From NCBI GenBank assembly GCA_021442155.1, contig CM038218.1:63176474-63240473 (forward strand): a stretch of 64,000 nt of DNA, given 5' to 3'. Positions 23,981-36,100 of the stretch are shown here, in pieces (positions within the stretch are counted from its first letter, which is position 1; the number at the start of each line of letters is the position of its first letter). The position numbers and the translations under genes are program-made. Source of the stretch: Cymbidium sinense (taxonomy: Eukaryota; Streptophyta; Magnoliopsida; Asparagales; Orchidaceae). The notes under the pieces were generated by a model. It saw only the letters and a list, made by a program, of their open reading frames with translations, was not told the DNA's origin and searched no databases.

Positions 23981-25046
23981 AAGGCCCTAGGTGTGGTGTG
24001 ACACATAGATTGGTGAATCAAATGGTCAACAACATCGAACAATCACAGGAACTAACAGAGATGATCTACTCCTAACACAAGGTGTAGAAGGAATCCAAAG
24101 CTTAGTGCAATTTGACTCTACTCATGTCAAGGACATAAGAGAGGGAAGGAGGAATCCAGCAGGGATAGAGTATGTGAATCTTCCACTAGGGAAGCAAGTT
24201 CAAATCATCCACAAAGGGGATGAGAGGTTTGATTTCATTCTCACTGGTGAGAAAAAAATGATCTAATTTAATTTGTTTTTTTTTTTGTTAAATTGCATTT
24301 ATTTTGACTCCACCGAGGATATAAAAGTGAACTCTCCACTGGGGAGGCAAGTTCAAGTCAACCACAAGGGAGGAAAGGTTATGAAATCCGATGAGGGATT
24401 AAAATTCTAAGTCTGTTAGGGAATTAGAAAGATATGCATCTTACTGAGGAGAAGCGAAAGATTTTGATTTGGATTGATTGATTATTTTTTGTTTTGTTTG
24501 TTTCACTCCACTGAGGGAGGAGGGTTGAATTTGTTTCAGATTCTTAATTTTGAATTGTGAAATGGACCATGTTGGTTTGCGATAGATTGTACTGAGTAGG
24601 AGCCATGGAGGCCTAGACCTAACTCAGATTAACCAATCCAAAGGGGTAGTCTACTAACCACATAATAGGACTAACTAACCAAAGGGATGCCTTTCGGTGT
24701 GCAGCAGCTGTACTAGGAAGAAAACATAGTATACTTACATTCTCCAAAGTAAGGACTAGTTGCTAGGGTAACCCATTGGCAAGGCAACGGATCAAACCCA
24801 AACTAGGGCTAACTATTGAGTGAATGTCATTGGGGGACTTAGATCAACTCAAAGATAGTCAAGATTAATTTCATTTTTAGATTTTTTTTTATTATGATGG
24901 ATCCCATCGGTATGTGATGGATTGCATTGAGTAGAGGCCATGGAGGCCTAGACTTAATTCAGATTCACTAATCCAAAGGGAGTAGTCTACCAACCATAAG
25001 GTAGGACTATCCAACCAAGGGGATGTCTTTTGGTTTGCAATGGTCA
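23981..25046 (-). mobile_element. 3' internal remnant of a second Tat element
   Basis: Directly after the LTR end the sequence 'aaggccctaggtgtggtgt' parallels 'aaaggacccctaataggtgtggtgt' at 4446, so this is the 3' end of another element's internal region. It contains two copies of the repeat block with 'aggcctagac(c/t)taa(c/t)tcagatt(a/c)ac' near 24620 and 24950, about 334 bp apart, each preceded by 'gatggatc' or 'aatggacc' and 'gcgatagattg'-like words. It ends near 25047, where mid-LTR sequence begins abruptly, so about 90% of the internal region is missing. No coding domain is left. Confidence 0.7.
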
Positions 25047-28000
25047 AGGTTGCTAAAGTTTTTAATTATCTTGATTATAACCTAAGCTTTATGGTGAGAT
25101 TATGAGTTATTTAGAATTTAATTATAAGTGATTAGTTGGGTAGGAATTTTATTTTTTTCATAAGAACCTAATCACATCTGGGCCACACATTAAAGCATCA
25201 AACATAAAGAAACTATGGAAAACATGTCATTCTAATGCGCAGTTCAAACATAACATCAATTAAATTTATAACTATCATGAAAGAATAAGAGTCGGCAAAT
25301 GCACCATAACTCAAAAGAAAGCATGGGTAGTCAAGCTCTACCCTTATGCAACCCTGAATATGAAAGAATAATTACAATTAGAATTTGAACACATGCTATG
25401 GGGGTCTTCTTTCCTCCATTTCTTCATATCTTTTGTCTTCCTTCTCTCGATTTGAATGCGCTTGCTTCAAAGGCATCATAAGGCACCCCAGGATAAATCC
25501 TTTTAGCAACTGCTCATCCTAATCCCCAATAGCATTAATCCTAGTTTCTATTGCAAAATTACATTCATATAGGAAAAAGTAAATCTTACTACACGTACAA
25601 AATAAAGGTTAGCTAAACACACATACAATCCAAAATAATTATATATATATAATTTGAACTTAGCACCCTGCACATGGGTAACCAATCCCACCTATCCAAA
25701 CTTGGATTATGCTTAGGGTTTGAGCAACCTGCAAAGAGAGAATTTATATTTATTTTTAAGCATCCCTTAAGAATAATCCCTTGCAGAAAATATGATCAGG
25801 CTAATATCAGCCTACCATCCAGTCTATGAAACGTACACCATAACATCCAGTTTGAAACAATACATCATAAAACAAAATATACATCACATCATACACCATC
25901 TTAACATAGCGCTAGAAGTGGTGACTTAATTCTAATGTGTATGTTAAGGCTTGTATGATGTGTCTTACTAAGCATTAGAGTTGTATTTTCTAAGTTTAGA
26001 AAGGTTCAATTTAACATGAAAGGTTGGTCTCACTTAAAGTTGTTTAATTGATTTGATAATTTTAATTTATGTTTTCTTTTATTTCATATGATTACACTTA
26101 GCAACTAAGTGTTATAAAGAGAAGAAAGAGGATTGCCCTCTTTCATCCCTACCTTAAAGTCACTTTCTAAAGTATATTGATTTGATTTAGTTCTCATTAG
26201 TGAATGACTTATTACACATTTTAAATTAAACCTAAGTTTAGGTTCACTTTAAATAACCTCATTCAATATGAAATACATCTTAAGATTAATTTGTTTGAAT
26301 TACTATCACATGACATATATCAAACATTCCTTTCCATCACATGTAACATGCATATGATTTTAATCCTAAGTGTATGTATACATGCAACATATTTTTAGCA
26401 CACTTAAATGATGAATGTGGATATATACTTAAAATTTATATTTTTATTTTTGATTAAATTATTTAATCATATTAATTTAAAGCTCTATCCAAATTCTTAT
26501 ACAAAATACATAGGGATGAAATTAGATAGGCACGTGTCATTGTTAACCAGAGAAGTGAGGTAATCAAATGACCTCTTTTGGGCTAGCTAAAGCCTCATCT
26601 TCCCAGGATGTCCAAACTATATACCCATTTGTATTCAAACATATGTAGATTTATATACATGAACATAAAAAAGGAAGCTCTAAATCATATAGCTAATTGA
26701 TTCAATCACTTAGACAATTATGAATGCATGTATCCTTGATAAAAGAAAATGAGTTCTAATTCCATAATTAAATACACACACACATATATAAGAGACATAA
26801 GCTAGTACATGCCATTGTTAACCAGAGAAGTTAGGAAATCAAATGACCTCCTTGGGGCTAACTAAAGAGTCGTATACCTGGGATGTCTAGACTAAACACT
26901 TGCTTTTCTCAATACATATGGATGTATACATAAATAAAAGGAGAAAAACTATGCGAAGATTGTACTTTTATTTGATTGAAACACTTATGCATGTGGATTA
27001 AAGTCATATCCTAATTTTAATGTAGAAACACATGTAAATAAAATCAAATAAGTATGTATTGCTATTAACCAAGGAAGTGAGGTAATCTAATGACCTCCTT
27101 GGGGCAACTTAAAGGCTCGTATTCCCAGGATGTCTGGACTATATACTTAGCAACATTCAAATACATGTAAAACCACATATAAATTAAGGAAGAGAAAACT
27201 TTACTCCACATATCTAAGCTATAAGCACATGCAAACCTATATGTATCCATAACTACTATCACTCTAATCAATGTAATTGATTTATAAATTTTGAAAAGTA
27301 ATTTCAATTTATTAGTGATAATAGCCACACATATTATAAATTAATCCAAACCATGCAAGTTTACATGAAAGGAAACCATTTGATTTAATTAATTTTAAAA
27401 AGATGAATGCACAATTTCAAATGACATACAACATTTAACATGATTGGAAAGCAATAAATAAATATAAACACATGATTTCATTCAATTAAATTAATTCTTA
27501 AGGACAATCATTTCAAATAAAACTATTTAAAGTAAACCAAAGCTTCTTTAATTCCATTTTTAATTTCATGTTTTGATCTGATTTAAGGATGTGAGAAAGA
27601 GATTTGTTGTTCTTAACCCATTTCCATGCTTATTAAGTAATTTAGTTTAATGAAATGTAATTAAGTTGATTTTATGAGTTAATTAAGTTATGGTATGCAT
27701 TAAATACAATAATTAATCCTTTCTTATGTCACCTTAAAGTAGTTAACCAAATAATTATGAGCCAACATGATATGCATAGAAAATATAATTTGTAATGATC
27801 CTAAGAAATAAAAGAGCCTAATGCAATTGGCTCACAATTAAAGGTTAATTAAGCTAAGAAACTTAATTATGTACTTTTATAGTTTTTCCACACATGTGGG
27901 TTAACCATAATTTTCTTAAGACCTCTTTAGGTTATTGAACACCTAAAGGTTGACCCAAGATTTACTTAATTAAAACTTGATATGATTATAATTTTAATTT

Positions 28001-31000
28001 AATTAAATAAGTAGTTTAATTAATTAATTAAGCATTGATTGATTTAATTAATGAAATGAACTTAGGGAAATAGATTAGGAAGGAAGCCCTAACCTTATCC
28101 CATGGGTTCATTTACTATTGAATAATGATTAACAACTTAATTAATTAATTTATTGTTATTCATGGGATTAATTAATGATTAATTAACTTATGAGAGTAAT
28201 TAAAGCTTGATTAGTCAATTTTCCTATTTAACTAAGCAATAAATCCCAAGAAAATCATGGGATGCAGAGGTCATCCCATTAAATTTACCCATAAAGTTTG
28301 AGATTAATTGCTTAAGTAATTAAGGAATTATTCAGCTAATTAATTTTATAATTAAACCCTTATTAAGACTTAACTACTATTTAAAATTAATTAAGAACAT
28401 TTTTAATAAATTCTCCTCTCAAATACCTTTAAAATGAGTGTTTATTTATATTTTTTATTTTTCTATAATTAGTTATGATTTTTACAAATTATAGCCATTA
28501 AAACATATTAATTAAGCCTAATTAACCCTTAATCCCATCAGTGCCATGTGGCACGTTGACACGTTGTGCTTTTCATGTGGCGCTATGGGATTGGTTATTA
28601 AAAAGAATCCTAGTCAGTGCTTGCATGGCGATGGCAGAACATGCTTTCTCATGTGTCATTAATTATAAGATTGGACGACCATGATTAATCTTGTGTCTTA
28701 GTAGGATTAAATCAGATCTAATCATGTACGTCCATTTTGATCACATAGAAAGAATGGTGCATGATCTATCATCACTCGAGCGAGGGAGAACGGAGTCCGC
28801 CTGCCATTGCTCGTGTGATCTGAGCTCACCCAGGCTCGGATTGACTCCAAACGGATCCCATAGCATCACGACATCGATCAGAGGGGATCCAACAGTCAAG
28901 ATCACATGAGATGGACATTTCCTTCAAAAAGCTCCAACAAATTTTTCACCCAAGGTCGGTTTTAATGGCATACCTCACTGGAGCATAAGACTAGTGATAA
29001 ATTCAATTGAGGAAGCTTTGTCTAGTGGAGAAGAAGGTCTTTTGATCAGTACGAGCTCCAATTTGAGGTGGCTTGCTCGAAAGAGCAACACCCAAAGTTT
29101 GGAAGGCCGACGTTGATCAAAATCCACCCTCTGGTCATTAGGAAGCTTGGAAGATGATTCATTCATGCTCGATTGGCTTTTGAGATGGTGTGTGCAAGGT
29201 TAATTGCACTTAGGTTGCGGTTTGAGAAAATGGAAATCGAGGGGAGGATGTCCTATTTTGGCTTGAAGAAGACCAAGAATATGGAGGCTCGGGGGTTTTT
29301 TAAAAGCTCTAGGAAACTCTATTGATGATGCTTTTGCTCTCACTCAGGATGCCCTAAGCTCACATGCTCATTTTGGATTGAAATGAGGGGGGTATACCCC
29401 CTCATTCCCAAGATTAGATGGCTTAGCTTGATTTGGCTTCTTGTGGATATCTGATCGTCGATGATGGTTGGGAATGATAGAGAATCATCCTAGGTGGCTC
29501 GATTTGGTTGGCCAAGGCTTGGGAGGTGGCTGCCAAGGGAGATTAGTGGGTGTCCATGGTGTTTTAACTGCACCAATGAGAATGGTGAGGCGATTTCACC
29601 TCCCATGGGTCATGGTCGACCCAACCACCTCTTGGGCCAGGTTAGGTAGTATCCTAGGTGGACTAATGGGAGAGTGTCAAGTGACCAAGGAATGGAAATG
29701 ACCACTTACATAGGTGATTTGTCTCATATGACCCTTGACCCAATGGTAGAATGGTCATTTGGCATTGAATTTGATTTGGACAGATTTGAAATGAGTCAAA
29801 AGTGGGTTAGCCCAAATTTTAAGTGATTTGGAGTTCATTTGGTAAGGTTTGGCTTAATTTTACTCATTTATGTCAAATTGAGTTAGGTTGGGTCAAGTTG
29901 ACAAATTGGTCAAATTGGGTCAAACCAAGGGTTGGATCAAGTTTATATGATCATTTGGGATGTATTTGTCTCATTTGTTTGGTTTGATTTGGCTTAGATT
30001 TGATTTTTACTCATTTGAGTTTAAATGGGTCAAATGGGTTGAGTTGACTAATTTGACCGAATTGGCCAAATTGGCTTGGGTTAAGTGTTGGTTTGGGATT
30101 GGTTGACCAATTAAAGATGATTGTAGGCTTTGGTTTCAATCAATTTGAGTTTGGTTTTAATTTAGGCCAATTTGACCCTTTAGGTCAATTTGGGCTAAGT
30201 GGGTCAATTGGGTTCAATTGGGCTTTGGTAAAGTTCAACAATCAATTTGGAATGAGCTTGAGCCATTGGTTGTAATCAATTTGGTTTATATTTGATTTGA
30301 CCAAATTTAGTCTTTTAGGTCAATTTAGATCAACTTGGGTCAAGATGGCCAATTGGGTTAGGTTTCGCTCAATTGAAGGTCAAGTTATGTTCAAACGTTA
30401 ATTTTGAGTTGGTATGAATCATTGGTTTCAATGGATTTAGCTTATGTTGCAATTTGTCTAGTTTGGGTTCATATGGGTTAAGAGGGTTGACTTGGTCAAA
30501 AGACCAAGTCGACTTGGCTTGACCCAATTTATGATAATTGATTAACTTAGAGTGATCAACAATCATGATAGGAGGTCTTGGTGGGCTTGGTTCAATCCAA
30601 TTTGGGTAGGATTAGAACTTGGCTCAAATAGGTCGAATTGGCCACATTGGGTCAAGAGAACCAATTGGGTTTAGTTGGTTTGATTTTGGGTTGAGTTTGA
30701 TTTAGTTGAGTTTATATATGGATTTGGGATTGATATATAAACTCAATTTCAATTGATTTGGGTTTAGATGAGTTTTGGTTCATTTAGATATTTCAAGTTA
30801 AAAGGGTCAAGGTTTGGTTTGGCTTGGGTTGATTTTCGTTTGGCTAGATGATTGTAGATTTTATTTATATTTGGGATGAAAATTGAAGGAATAATCGATT
30901 CATGAGAAAATCAATTGAATTTGGGTTTTGGAATGAAGGAATTTGGCTAAGTCCATGGAATTGGGTCATGTGGCTTAAGTTTGAGTTAGTTTTAATGATT

Positions 31001-31791
31001 TAAATGTATATCTCATTTATATTTGTGAATATGATTGAAGATATGAATTGATTATGAGAAAATAAATTGAGTTTGGATTGATTTGGGTTAAGATTTGGCT
31101 AGGCTCATGAAGGTAGGTCATAGGGTTTAGGTTTGGATTTTGATTTAGTTTGCTTTAGTTTTGATCATTTGAATGTAGATTTGATTTATATTTAAGAAGA
31201 TGACTGAAGATATAAATTGATTATAAAAAAATCAATTGATTTTTGGATTGATTTGGATGGGATTTTGGCTAAGTTCATGAAATTAAGTCACATAGCTTAG
31301 GTAGGATTTGCTATGATTATAGATTTTAGCAAATTGGTTTAGAATTGAGTTTAATTGTAAGTTTGATAGATTGATTGAAGGGTTGAACTGATATTTGAAA
31401 AAATCAATTGAGTTTGGATTTATTTAAATTTGGCTAAGGTTATGTCCATAAGATAAAATCATAGAGCTTAGGTTGATTTTTAGTTTGGATTTGATCATGG
31501 GCTTTAATCATTTGACTTGGAATTTAGATTTGAATTTGATATTTGAATTGGATTTGAGGTTTGGTTTGAGAAGGTGAACATGGACTGAATTTGGGTTATA
31601 GGGTAGGTGGATTATCCTAATCCCTTAGGCATAACCTAATCCTATGGTTAACCCTTCTAAGTCTTTAGGCTTAGGTTAAGTGTTCACCTAAGTGCTGGAA
31701 GTGTCTTATGACTAGGAAAGTCTTTGTATCAAGAAGACTCCTAAGTCTAAGATGGGAAGGTTGAAAACTCACTCCAAAAGTAACGTCAACA
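25047..31791 (-). repeat. Truncated type-A LTR of the Tat family
   Basis: From about 25047 ('ggttgctaaagtttttaatt') the sequence matches LTR copy 16331-23980 starting about 1.2 kb in (17566), and continues colinearly to a terminus 'gtcaaca' at 31791. The last 2.5 kb (29240-31791) pairs best with the left LTR at 2014-4445, so it is subtype A. The part 26500-27150 carries three similar blocks with 'ccattgttaaccagagaag', 'attgttaaccagagaagtt' and 'ctattaaccaaggaagtg', spaced about 270-280 bp, where other LTR copies have one, so there is a local triplication. ORFs inside (27065-27328, 28691-28909, 29468-29701, 30093-30566) have no family match and are treated as chance. Confidence 0.72.
26510..27160 (-). 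repeat. Local triplication inside truncated type-A LTR
   Basis: A block containing 'ttgttaaccagagaagt(g/t)agg(t/a)aatcaaatgacctc' and '(c/t)cc(c/t)(a/g)ggatgtc(c/t)a(g/a)act' occurs at about 26540-26620, 26815-26895 and 27065-27145. The corresponding place in other LTR copies (for example 19105-19190 and 35485-35570) has a single block. The unit is roughly 270 bp. It arose after this LTR subtype separated, or was lost from the others. Confidence 0.65.
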
Positions 31792-32340
31792 AAGAGAATG
31801 GAGAAAATTGTAAAAGAAGTTTTTAAAAATTGCAAAAAAATGCCTAAGAACTATGTCATTTCGTAGCACCGTGACATCACGACTCTAGAGCTCAGGCATC
31901 GATGCCAGTGTTTTTCAGGCTCTTCCACAAGGGTTCTAGCCTTGCGGCATTGTTACTGCAATGCAAAGGCGCATGCCTCTCTCTCTCTCTCTCTTTTTGT
32001 ACTGGTGCCCAAGTCCTAACATTGCGGCGATGTGTACTCTTTCTTTTTGGTGGAAATCCATGAATCCTGATGCCATGTTGTTGTCCTCCTTGCATTGAGG
32101 CATTGCATTCTCCATTTCTAAATCATGGCCTTCATGTTATAGCACCAAAGCACTATACCAAAATAAAAAAAATAAGGGACACTACTTCCAAACCCCCAAA
32201 CAGGTGGCGTGCTGCCCACTATGACTCCCCAGCAAGCTCATCACCAAGCTCGACTGCAAAAGTAAAGACTAAATCAACAATGCATCTCCAATTAATCAAA
32301 ATAGTTAGGCTTGACATTATAACACTATGTAAGCCTTAAA
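31792..32340 (-). mobile_element. Fragment of a copia LTR
   Basis: Reverse-complemented, this stretch resembles 60850-61140, the LTR of the copia element at the right end of the window. Shared features are the order 'caatg(c/t)cgc', 'gaa(g/a)agcctg', 'gatg(t/c)c', 'gcac/tacga', then 'tttgcaattttt'. It has the same unusual GC-rich language of short 'gcgatgc'/'gccgcaa' words. It begins exactly where the type-A LTR ends (31791) and carries a (CT)9 tract at 31977-31994. It is a solo or truncated LTR piece. The overlapping ORFs 31892-32095 and 32070-32339 are not convincing proteins. Confidence 0.55.
31977..31994 (+). repeat. (CT)n microsatellite
   Basis: Nine uninterrupted CT dinucleotides followed by a T run, inside the copia LTR fragment. 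Confidence 0.95.
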
Positions 32341-32929
32341 TCCTGACTACATGCTTCAAAGTAGCTATATCTCAGAGTGCATTAATGTCGGATTACCTCT
32401 AAATGTTTTTTAAAATAATTATGACAGAATATCATTCCGCCATTAAGGTTTTTAATAAAAAAGATACAGCGTAAAGAAATTATTAAGGGGGTTTAAAAGG
32501 CAATCCGAAGAACTTGTTCGGGGAAGAGTAGAAGAATATTAAAGATAACATAAGAAAAAAAGCTACAACAAATTTATCTTATCTTTTTCTATGATTATAA
32601 AAGAGCACATTTTATATATCTTTGCTAAGAAAATGTAGAAAATAAAATGCGTTGATGGTTAGCATTGCCAAAGTTGCTGAGACTACTTATGGTAGAAGTG
32701 ATTGTTTGGGTGAAATACCTCTCCACCTCATTAGAGACTTATAGTACTAGCCTTAGCCGTGTCTTCATGGTCTATGTGGTTGGGGAAGTCCTAATGAGCT
32801 AGCTTATCATGAGTGATGTTGGCAGCCTCTTCAAGTGATAGTTTCACCCTATCCATCGAATGAGATGTTGCCAAAGATGTGAACAATTCTTGTAGAATTG
32901 CCATTATCTCCAAAATGTCTTTAGGGTTT
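32341..32929. other. Unassigned spacer between LTR blocks
   Basis: This 0.6 kb has no match to the neighbouring LTRs. The minus strand from about 32928 to 32800 has an open run of about 41 codons ('ILEIMAILQELFTSLATSH', then 'LSLEEAANITHDKLAH') with a protein-like composition, but it has no start in a good context and no family I recognise. It could be a scrap of a host exon or of another retroelement. It ends where the outer LTR starts with TGTTGACC at 32930. Confidence 0.4.
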
Positions 32930-33151
32930 TGTTGACCTCATTTTTAGAATGAGCTCTCAACCCCTCCATCTTAGACATAGGACTTCTCTTAGACTTTAAG
33001 AGTTCCTTAGTCTTAAAACACATTTAGTGATTAGGTGAACACTTAAAACACATCTAGTGATTAGGTGAACACTCAACCCAGCCCTAGAGACTTATAAGAG
33101 TTAGCCATAGGAATATGTCATGCCTTAGGAGTGTTAGGAAAATTTGCCTAT
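32930..33151 (+). repeat. Outer Tat-family LTR, first part (5' terminal 222 bp)
   Basis: It starts TGTTGACCTCATTTTTAG, the family's LTR start, and breaks at CCTAT (33147-33151). The sequence resumes colinearly at 40765, again with CCTAT. This shows it is the front end of the LTR that continues to 48114, split by the inserted copy 33152-40764. A short internal duplication 'aaaacacat(t/c)tagtgattagg' occurs at about 33016-33070. No target duplication was found for this outer LTR itself: the bases before 32930 and after 48114 do not match. Confidence 0.85.
33147..33151 (+). repeat. Left target-site duplication CCTAT
   Basis: CCTAT directly precedes TGTGGTGAAAAC. The same five bases directly follow the far end GGTCAACA at 40764. 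Five bp is the usual duplication size for LTR retrotransposon integration. Confidence 0.9.
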
Positions 33152-36100
33152 TGTGGTGAAAACTTAATTTCATTTTTCTAAGAGTATACTTCCATCTTCA
33201 ATCTATGTGGATAAAATAAAGATAAAAATATACTCTTTGCATTTGGATACCACGTAGATCCGCAGATGTTCTTATTAGGGTGATTGAGTATGACATTGAG
33301 GAGAGGTGTACTATCTCAAAAGATAAAAGTCACCACCCTACAATGGACCTAATCACGTCAATAAAGACTCCTAAGGACATTGGGTCTGCGTATGTACCAT
33401 AGATTCTTTCCCTACTTTACATGAAAAAGTAAAGTAGGGTTAATTTTAAATCAGGTTCGTTAAGTTCCCTACAGGGGCAAGCTCCCATAGTTAATTACAT
33501 CCTAAGGAATGAGATTCATTAGGAATACTCTCGATTAAGGCAAATGATCATTGTCTCTAAAGATTTTGAAAATGTAGGACTATCAATCAATTGGTTTATT
33601 TTTAGAAAGTCAAGTGTGATTGATCAAGAGGAGGGAGTTCTTATCAAAGCCAAATGGAAACAAGTAGGGGATGCTTAAGATACTAGGTAGCCTAGTAAGC
33701 ATCCCAAACTACTCTATGGTTGGGCTTTACATTTTTGAGATTGAATTAATTTATTTAAGTTGAATTTTTATTAGAAATGCAGGGCTTACAATTCCATGAT
33801 ACAAGATCATGGAAATGCCTAAGAGGTAAGGATTTATACTTATAGCCTGCAAAGGGGAGAAGCAACCTCAGAACCTAAATCTAAGGAGCTTTGGCTAGGG
33901 CCCAAAGCACGACCTAAATATAAGGCGATAATGAGTATTTGGTTTACCTCCACAAGATAGGATAAATCACCCGACTGTTAGACATACAATTGCCCGGGGG
34001 TGGCCACCAACTAACACCTCCTACAATTTTAAATTCATGTAGGCAAGTCTTATGTTTATGCAAGATAACAATGTTGTTATTTATTTAGAAAGAGACTAAG
34101 TCCTTGAACATACTCCCTAAAGAGACTAGATCATGTAAGGATATGCTTTCAAATGACTTAAATCTAATGCAAAATTTTCACATTTTTTATTTTTATTTTT
34201 GGACAATCATTTGACTCAGGCTAAAGGATTCATATGACTAATGCATGAGAAATAAGATTATGGGCCAAAATCAACAAGATAAGGAGGTGTATTTTCACCA
34301 TGGCTCTCAAAAGTCAAGCCAAGTTCTTTGGCAAAGGTGGAAGCCCTCCAATCAAAAGTGAAATAATATGCTTTTATGCATGATGTTAGAAAAGAAAGTG
34401 CACATCCAGCTAAGGGGTTGCTAATTCTTTTATCTTGATTTTTAGCCTAAGCTTTAGGTGAGGTTATGAGTTATTTATTTTTAATTTTGAGTTGTTTAAT
34501 TTGATAGAAGATTTATTTGTTCCTTAGAGCCTAATCGTCATCCAGGCCATACATCAAGCAAGGAAGAAACTAGGAAAACATGTCATTTCTAATGCACAAG
34601 CTAAATAAAACATCAAACACTAACACAAAAGAATGGAACCATATACAAATGGATTACAAATTAATTAATTTACAGAAATTCAAATTTTTGGTTCCTTCTT
34701 TTGCATGGTTGGAAGGTCAAAGGCTTCAAGGTAGAAGATATATTCTCACCTAATCCCCATAACATTCATTCTAAAATCTTAATTGCAAAAATTACATGAA
34801 GAGGAAAAGTAAATCTAATTAGCACTTGCAAAACAGAGATTAGCTAAACAAATCATACAAATCCCAAGCATGTATATTGGACTTATCACCCCACATATGG
34901 GTAACCAAGTCTACCTAGCCTATTGGATTATGCTTAGGGGTATAAGCACCTGCACAGTAAAAGCATTTATATTTTTATTTATTACAGCGCCCCTTAAGCA
35001 CAATCACTTGCAGAAGATAATGGTTAGACTAAGATCTCTCTATCATTCATTCTATGTACATTCACCCTAACATTCTGACTAAAAATAATACATCAAAAAA
35101 TAAAAGAAAACATCAAACCATGCACCGCCCTAACTTAAAGCTAGAAATTGTGACTTAGTATAATGTTAAGATTTTCCCTAAACAAACCTATTCAAAAAAG
35201 AAAGACAATTTAAGATTAAGAAGAGTGAACTAATATCACAAAATACACATCACTTCATTTTTTTTTCTCAACATGTATAACATGCACATGAATGAATCCT
35301 AAGCATATCTATACATGCAAATAGAAATATTTAGCACACTTTATGATGAATGCTAGGAACTATTACTTAAGAAAATTGGAATGCTTTATGATGGATGATT
35401 TTCATTAAGTAGAAAAAGGGTTATTCTTTTATCCGTTATTCATATGCACATGTGTATGTATGAAAGACATAAGTGAGTACGGTGCCATTGTTAGCACTAG
35501 GGGTGTGAGGTATAAGACCTACTTAGGTCTACTTAAAACCTCACAATCTTGGGGTTGTCCAGACTAATATACCAATTTTCTTAAATACAAATGCATGTAC
35601 AAAAGAAATAAATGGAGAAAGAAGGATGCAAAGTTTATGTTTATTTAATTTTTGGTTTGTTTATGCAATTTATATGTGTAAATGTAAAGATCCTTCTTAA
35701 GTTATAACATGGAAGAGGATAAGAGCAGATTTTAAGCAAGTGTTATATTCTTTTAAAAGAATTATGCACTTTGCAAATCTTATCCAAATCCATGTCAAGA
35801 AGAAAGAAAGGAAGCAAACATATGACACATTTTTATATTCACATGCAAGCTCATAAATAAAGTATGAGTAGCATACCTTTTAATTTTGATATTTGATTTA
35901 TAAGTTTTGAAAATAATTTTGAATTTAATAGTGATAATAGCCATTCATATTTCTACTTTAGCCAAAACTTGTAATTTGACATAAAGAAAATAGTTCATTT
36001 TAAATTTGATTTTTAAAATATATGAATGCATGAATTTCATGCGACATACATATTTAGCGTGCTAGGAAAGAAATAAAGTGATGAAAGCAATGTAAATTCA

